This document shows, one piece after another, positions 60,189 through 64,000 of a DNA stretch of 64,000 nucleotides (within the stretch, counting starts at the first letter, position 1; the number at the start of each line of letters is the position of its first letter). Location: NCBI RefSeq assembly GCF_021049265.1, contig NZ_CP088018.1, positions 1 through 64,000 on the forward strand, written 5' to 3'. Position numbers and translations under genes: made by a program. This stretch comes from Ruania suaedae (GTDB taxonomy: Bacteria > Actinomycetota > Actinomycetes > Actinomycetales > Beutenbergiaceae). The notes under the pieces are model-generated. The model did not search any database and was not told the DNA's origin. It worked only from the letters and a program-made list of their open reading frames with translations.

Positions 60189-61040
60189 ATGACCAGTTAC
60201 CCCGCGGCGCCGGCCCCGGGTGGCGGCGGACAGGCCGGTCCGCCGGTCTGCCCGCGCCATCCGGACCGGGTCTCGTACGTCACCTGCCAACGCTGCTCGC
60301 GGCCGACCTGCCCCGAGTGTCAGCGGCCGGCGGCCGTCGGGGTGCACTGTGTCGACTGCGTCCGCGAGGCGCAGCAGTCCGCCCGCCCGACGCGGACCGT
60401 GCTGGGCGGACGAGTCAGTCGCAGCGGCCGGCCGGTGGTGACGATGACGCTCATCGGCCTGTGCGTGCTGGCGTTCCTCGCCTCGTATCTCGTGCCCGGG
60501 CTGCGCTCGGACTTCTGGCTGGTGCCGGCGTTCGCCTCGGAGGAGCCGTGGCGCCTGATCACCTCGGCGTTCCTGCACGCCGGCTGGCTGCACCTGTTGT
60601 TCAACATGTACGCGCTGTGGATCGTCGGGCCCTTCCTCGAGCAGATGCTCGGACGGTGGCGATTCGCAGCGCTCTATCTCGTCAGCGCTCTCGGCGGCTC
60701 GGTGGCCGTGGTGCTGCTGACCTCACCCGAGAACGCGGGCATCCCGACCGTCGGCGCCTCCGGTGCGGTGTTCGGGCTCTTCGCCGCGATCGCGGTGGTG
60801 CTTCGCCGTACCGGCCGGGATGCGCGTCAGATCCTCGTGGTGATCGCGATCAACGTCGTGCTGACCTTCACCATCGCCGCGATCTCCTGGCAGGCGCACC
60901 TGGGTGGGCTGGTCATCGGTGCGGCCCTGGGAACGCTGTTCGCCTATCTGCCCAAGGAGCGCCGGTCGGTCGGCGCCGTGCTGGGCGTGGCCGGGATGAC
61001 GCTGCTGCTCGGCGTGCTCACCGTCGCGCTGCTGGCGTAG
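60189..61040 (+). CDS. rhomboid family intramembrane serine protease with N-terminal zinc finger
   Basis: A 283-residue membrane protease. The N-terminus (residues 20-60) has a B-box-like zinc finger with CPRH, CQRC, CPEC and HCVDC pairs. Then follow six or seven membrane segments with the rhomboid motif HLLFNMYALW near 137, the catalytic Ser in GASGAVFG near 188 and the catalytic His in WQAHLGGLVIG near 239. It cleaves membrane proteins inside the bilayer; targets are unknown. ATG at 60189, coupled to ppiA. In many relatives crgA follows; here sulfatases do. Confidence 0.92.
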   Translation: MTSYPAAPAPGGGGQAGPPVCPRHPDRVSYVTCQRCSRPTCPECQRPAAVGVHCVDCVREAQQSARPTRTVLGGRVSRSGRPVVTMTLIGLCVLAFLASYLVPGLRSDFWLVPAFASEEPWRLITSAFLHAGWLHLLFNMYALWIVGPFLEQMLGRWRFAALYLVSALGGSVAVVLLTSPENAGIPTVGASGAVFGLFAAIAVVLRRTGRDARQILVVIAINVVLTFTIAAISWQAHLGGLVIGAALGTLFAYLPKERRSVGAVLGVAGMTLLLGVLTVALLA

Positions 61041-61094
61041 CCGGATTCGCTCCCCAGGTCTGGCCCGCCCGTGACTCGGGGCGAATGACACGGG

Positions 61095-61155
61095 TGTAGT
61101 TCTCCACAGGGTTACCCCCAGCTGGGGAAATCACAAGCCTGTAGTTCTCCACAGG
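61095..61155 (+). repeat. TGTAGTTCTCCACAGG direct repeat with central palindrome
   Basis: Two identical 16-base copies, TGTAGTTCTCCACAGG, start 45 bases apart (61095-61110 and 61140-61155). Between them lies the perfect palindrome CCCCAGCTGGGG (61116-61127). TTCTCCACA resembles the DnaA box TTGTCCACA with two changes, and CACAGCCTGTGG (61161-61172) adds another small dyad. Function unknown. Confidence 0.8.
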
Positions 61156-61379
61156 TAGGTGCACAGCCTGTGGGCATCCGCGCGCCCGGAGAGTGCCGTC
61201 GGATCTCGCGTGCCGGCCGGCGGCCGGTGACCGGATCGACACGCCTGCGTCGATCTGCGGCAGCATGTGCCCGCACTCCACGCCGCTGTGTCGCTGCGGT
61301 CGAGGGACCGTGCCGAGCCCCGGTCGCGATCCGCGGAATCCCGCCGAGGTAAGCGCTGGAAATCGCTGTCGCGAAACGC

Positions 61380-61409
61380 TGGACATCCGCTTCTACAGCG
61401 CTGTAAAGT
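61380..61409 (+). promoter_or_regulatory. sulfatase promoter with internal palindromic operator
   Basis: TGGACA (61380-61385), 18 bases, TAAAGT (61404-61409) forms a sigma70-like promoter. The perfect 12-base palindrome TACAGCGCTGTA (61394-61405) with a central CG, as in LacI-family operators, fills the spacer and overlaps the -10. This placement would allow tight repression. The cognate regulator is not adjacent in this window. Confidence 0.55.
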
Positions 61410-61455
61410 CTGGATCCGACACCGCAGTCACCTCTGGAAGGGCCGAGCAGCGCTC

Positions 61456-62919
61456 ATGGCATCGAGCACACCCCCGAACATCGTCGTCCTGATGACCGAT
61501 CAGCAGCGTGCCGGCTGCACGGCTGCCGAGGGCGGCCCGGACACGATGCCTCGGCTCGATGCGCAGCTGGCCGGCGGCGTCCGCTTCGAGCGGGCCTACA
61601 CCAGCGCCCCCGCCTGCGTGCCGGCGCGCACCAGCCTGCTCACCGGCCGGTTCCCCTCCGCGCACCGGGTCCGCCAGAACAGCACCGCCGAGCACGCCTA
61701 CTACAGCCAGGACCTGTTGCAGATGCTCAGAGCGGCCGGCTACTCACTGCACTTCAGCGGCAAGCCCCACATGCACCCCGGCCCCGAGGACTTCGACACC
61801 TTCCACGGCCCCTTCCTGCACGACGGCGGACCGGACCGGAGCGGAGAGCACGCCGCCTTCGATACCTGGTTGCGCGAGCTCGACCATGCGGTGGCCGCCG
61901 AGCCCACCCCCTTCGGTGTGCAGTCCCAGCTGCCGTCGCGGATCGTCGACGGCGCGATCGAGGCGATCGAGGCGAAGCAGCCCGACCCGTACTTCCTCTG
62001 GGTCTCCATCCCCGAGCCGCACAATCCCTACCAGGTGCCCGAGCCCTACTTCTCGCTCTTCGACGAAGCCGACGTGCCGGAGCGCCTGGTCGGGCCCGAG
62101 GTGCTGGACCGGATGGGATGGCGGTTCCGGTGGCTGCACCGCCTCATCGAGGACAAGCGCCCCGGCTTCGACGACCAGTGGCGCCGCTACCGCGCCAACT
62201 ACCTGGGCATGCTGCGACTGATCGACGATCAGATCGGCCGGCTCCTGGACCACCTCGAGCAACGCCCGGGCGGGCTCGAGAACACCATCGTGATCTTCCT
62301 GTCCGATCACGGTGATTTCACCGGCGACTACGGGCTGCAGCGCAAGGGGGCCGGCGTGCCCGAGGCACTGATGCGGATCCCGCTGGCGATCGCGGGACCG
62401 GACGTGCAGGCCCAGCACCGCAGCGAGCTGGTCTCCATCGTGGACCTGCTGCCCACCCTCGCCGAGTGGATCGGCGCCCCCCTCCCCGCCGGCGTGCAGG
62501 GGCGCTCGCTGACACCGCTGCTGCGGGGGGAGGAGGCGCCGCCGTCGGAGTTCGCCACCATGTACGGCGAGCACGGCTACGGCGGGGTGTCCTACGGCGA
62601 GGACGATCGCCCGCCGCTGCACTTCTCCTACGACGGCGCCACCTTCGACGAGCTCAACAGCGTCACCCAGAGCGGGGAGATGCGGATGGTGGTGGACGGT
62701 CGCTACAAGCTCGTCACCGATGACACCGGCGAGGTGGCGCTGTACGACCTGAGCGACGACCCGGCCGAGACCCACGACCTGAGCACCGATCCCGGGCACC
62801 GCGAGGTCCGTGAACGTCTGCTCCTCCAGCTCGTGCAGTGGATGCTGCGCGTGGCCGACGACCTGCCCGAGGGCGACTACCGGCCGAGAACCCGTGCCCA
62901 CAACTGGCGCTGGGCCTGA
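61456..62919 (+). CDS. sulfatase (type I, formylglycine-dependent), first of tandem pair
   Basis: A 487-residue arylsulfatase-superfamily enzyme that hydrolyses sulfate esters. The metal-binding start NIVVLMTDQQRAG and the signature CVPARTSLLTG are present; Cys54 would be converted to formylglycine by a sulfatase-modifying enzyme encoded elsewhere. The segments GKPHMHPG near residue 102 and SDHGDFTGDYGL near 285 supply further metal and sulfate ligands. No signal peptide, so it appears cytoplasmic. ATG at 61456; the ribosome site is weak (GGAAGGG is 19 bases upstream). The second sulfatase follows after 16 bases. Confidence 0.9.
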   Translation: MASSTPPNIVVLMTDQQRAGCTAAEGGPDTMPRLDAQLAGGVRFERAYTSAPACVPARTSLLTGRFPSAHRVRQNSTAEHAYYSQDLLQMLRAAGYSLHFSGKPHMHPGPEDFDTFHGPFLHDGGPDRSGEHAAFDTWLRELDHAVAAEPTPFGVQSQLPSRIVDGAIEAIEAKQPDPYFLWVSIPEPHNPYQVPEPYFSLFDEADVPERLVGPEVLDRMGWRFRWLHRLIEDKRPGFDDQWRRYRANYLGMLRLIDDQIGRLLDHLEQRPGGLENTIVIFLSDHGDFTGDYGLQRKGAGVPEALMRIPLAIAGPDVQAQHRSELVSIVDLLPTLAEWIGAPLPAGVQGRSLTPLLRGEEAPPSEFATMYGEHGYGGVSYGEDDRPPLHFSYDGATFDELNSVTQSGEMRMVVDGRYKLVTDDTGEVALYDLSDDPAETHDLSTDPGHREVRERLLLQLVQWMLRVADDLPEGDYRPRTRAHNWRWA

Positions 62920-62935
62920 GCCGGAGGAGGTGACC

Positions 62936-64000
62936 ATGACGCGCGCCACGCCGGAACAGCCGCCGCACATCCTGCTGATCATGACCGACCAGCAGCGCGC
63001 CGGGTACACCCGCGGCTCCGGGTTCGCGCTGGACACGATGCCGTTCTGTGACGCCCTGGCGGCCGAGGGCTGCGTCTTCCCCGGCGCCTACACGACGGCG
63101 CCTGCGTGCGTGCCGGCGCGCGAGAGCCTGCTCACCGGCCGGTGGCCCTCCGCACACCGGGTGACCCAGAACAGCAACGCCGCGCACGCCTGGTACGACA
63201 CGGACCTGCTCGAGGTGCTGAGAGAGGCCGGCTATCGGCTCAGCTTCACCGGCAAGCCCCACATGCATCCCGGCGCAAACGACTTCGACCACTTCGCCGG
63301 GCCGTACTTCCATGCCGGCGGTCCGGTGCGCGATCGCGCGCACGGCGACTTCGATGCGTGGCTCGACGAGCTCGACTTCGGGGTGGCGACCGAGGCGACG
63401 CCCTTCCCGCTCGAGAGCCAGCTGCCGTACCGGATCGTCAGCGATGCGATCGCCGACCTGGATGCGGCCGCTGAGCGCGAGGGCCCGCAGTTCCTCTGGG
63501 CCTCGTTCCCGGAGCCCCACAACCCGTTCCAGGTGCCCGAGCCCTATTTCAGCCTGTTCGCCGAGGAGGAGATCCCCCCGCGTGCGCACGGTCCGGAGGC
63601 GGCCCGCGCCAAGGGTGGTCACTGGCGGTGGCTGCAGGAGCTCTTCGAGGAGAAGCGACCCGGTTACGACGGGCAGTGGCGGCGCTACCGCGCGAACTAC
63701 TGCGGGATGCTCCGGCTGCTCGATGACCAGATCCGGCGTCTCGTCGAGCACGCTCGCGCGCGGCTCGACGGGGAGGTGCTGGTGATCGTCGTCAGCGACC
63801 ACGGCGACTACACCGGTGACTTCGGCCTGCAGCGCAAGGGGGCGGGGCTGCCGGAGTGCCTGGTGCGGGTGCCGCTGTTCTTCTCCGGAGCCGGGGTCGC
63901 GCCCGGTCAGGTGCGCGAGGAGCTGGTCTCCATCGCCGACCTGATGCCCACCCTGTGCGCACTGGTGGCCGCGAGCCTTCCCGACGGCGTCCAAGGCCGC
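62936..64000 (+). CDS. sulfatase (type I), second of tandem pair, cut by the window end
   Basis: An open frame of 355 codons that runs off the right edge, so the C-terminus is missing. It is clearly a paralogue of the preceding sulfatase: it shares ILLIMTDQQRAGYT, the signature CVPARESLLTG (Cys58, formylglycine site), GKPHMHPGANDFDHF, PHNPFQVPEPYFSLF and SDHGDYTGDFGLQRKGAG. ATG at 62936 has GGAGGAGG five bases upstream; a GTG at 62930 overlaps the ribosome site. Co-transcription with the first sulfatase is almost certain. Substrate unknown. Confidence 0.9.
   Translation, partial: MTRATPEQPPHILLIMTDQQRAGYTRGSGFALDTMPFCDALAAEGCVFPGAYTTAPACVPARESLLTGRWPSAHRVTQNSNAAHAWYDTDLLEVLREAGYRLSFTGKPHMHPGANDFDHFAGPYFHAGGPVRDRAHGDFDAWLDELDFGVATEATPFPLESQLPYRIVSDAIADLDAAAEREGPQFLWASFPEPHNPFQVPEPYFSLFAEEEIPPRAHGPEAARAKGGHWRWLQELFEEKRPGYDGQWRRYRANYCGMLRLLDDQIRRLVEHARARLDGEVLVIVVSDHGDYTGDFGLQRKGAGLPECLVRVPLFFSGAGVAPGQVREELVSIADLMPTLCALVAASLPDGVQGR

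Larger units (their letters stand above)
61041..61455. other. 415-base gap between rhomboid and sulfatase genes
   Basis: No convincing gene is seen. The left part holds a possible hairpin (ATTCG..CCCC at 61045-61055 with GGGGCGAAT at 61078-61086), then the TGTAGTTCTCCACAGG direct repeat (listed separately). The right part, from about 61350, is the sulfatase promoter region with LacI-like half-sites such as GAAACGCTGG and the palindrome at 61394-61405. Confidence 0.5.

Noticed and set aside
1-64000. CRISPR arrays, insertion sequences or prophage
   Set aside because: No regularly spaced repeat series, transposase, integrase or phage structural gene was seen on either strand.

Overview
This window looks like the replication-origin region of a high-GC Gram-positive bacterium (Actinobacteria). 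The order dnaA-oriC-dnaN-gnd-recF-DUF721-gyrB-gyrA-DUF3566-tRNA-Ile-DLW39-tRNA-Ala is the classic actinobacterial origin block. High GC content, many GTG starts, DnaA boxes of the TTGTCCACA type, a class F sortase and a zinc-finger rhomboid protein fit the same group. A Micrococcales genus rich in plant-sugar genes (Ruania/Beutenbergia-like) is my inference, not something I could test.

Layout. (1) 1-12 kb: replication initiation and topology genes, oriC between dnaA and dnaN, two tRNAs flanking a 39-residue membrane microprotein. (2) 12-27 kb: a Na+/H+ antiporter; two LacI repressors next to an ABC sugar importer and a GH78 alpha-L-rhamnosidase; a small HTH regulator paired with a membrane protein; single metabolic genes (DHFR-like, TspO-like, zinc alcohol dehydrogenase, DUF2277, two aldo-keto reductases). 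(3) 27-33 kb: an inositol catabolism operon (iolC, aldolase-like gene, iolB, iolD) diverging from a GntR/UTRA regulator. (4) 33-38 kb: a membrane protein plus a drug/lipid-type ABC exporter, then a class F sortase and a probable cell-surface partner. (5) 38.5-46 kb: an FCD-type GntR regulator diverging from a GH39 glycosidase, aldo-keto reductase, ABC sugar importer and SDR operon. (6) 46-56.9 kb: a kinase-like phosphotransferase, a MerR-MFS pair, a two-gene dehydrogenase/TIM-barrel isomerase operon, a flavin-dependent oxidoreductase, another MFS pump, a GntR regulator and argS. (7) 57-64 kb: a xylulokinase-like kinase, an Ala-rich membrane-anchored protein, peptidyl-prolyl isomerase, rhomboid protein and two tandem sulfatases, the second cut by the window end.

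How the parts work together. Both sugar importers have a lipoprotein binding protein and two permeases but no ATPase, so they probably share an MsiK/MsmX-type ATPase encoded elsewhere. Their glycosidases (GH78, GH39) have no signal peptide, so glycosides are probably imported and then cut in the cytoplasm; the GH39 operon adds oxidoreductases, and a xylulokinase-like gene lies 11 kb away. In many actinobacteria the peptidyl-prolyl isomerase and rhomboid genes sit directly after the tRNA/DLW39 group; here about 46 kb of mostly carbohydrate genes lies between them.

Non-coding signals worth attention include a LacI-type palindrome at the start site of the rhamnoside operon, a 12-bp palindrome inside the sulfatase promoter, a 19-bp-spacer MerR-type promoter that should give a leaderless MFS transcript, a 50-bp intergenic repeat present twice (32.9 and 56.9 kb), and a TGTAGTTCTCCACAGG direct repeat near 61.1 kb. 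I saw no CRISPR array, insertion sequence, integrase or prophage gene.
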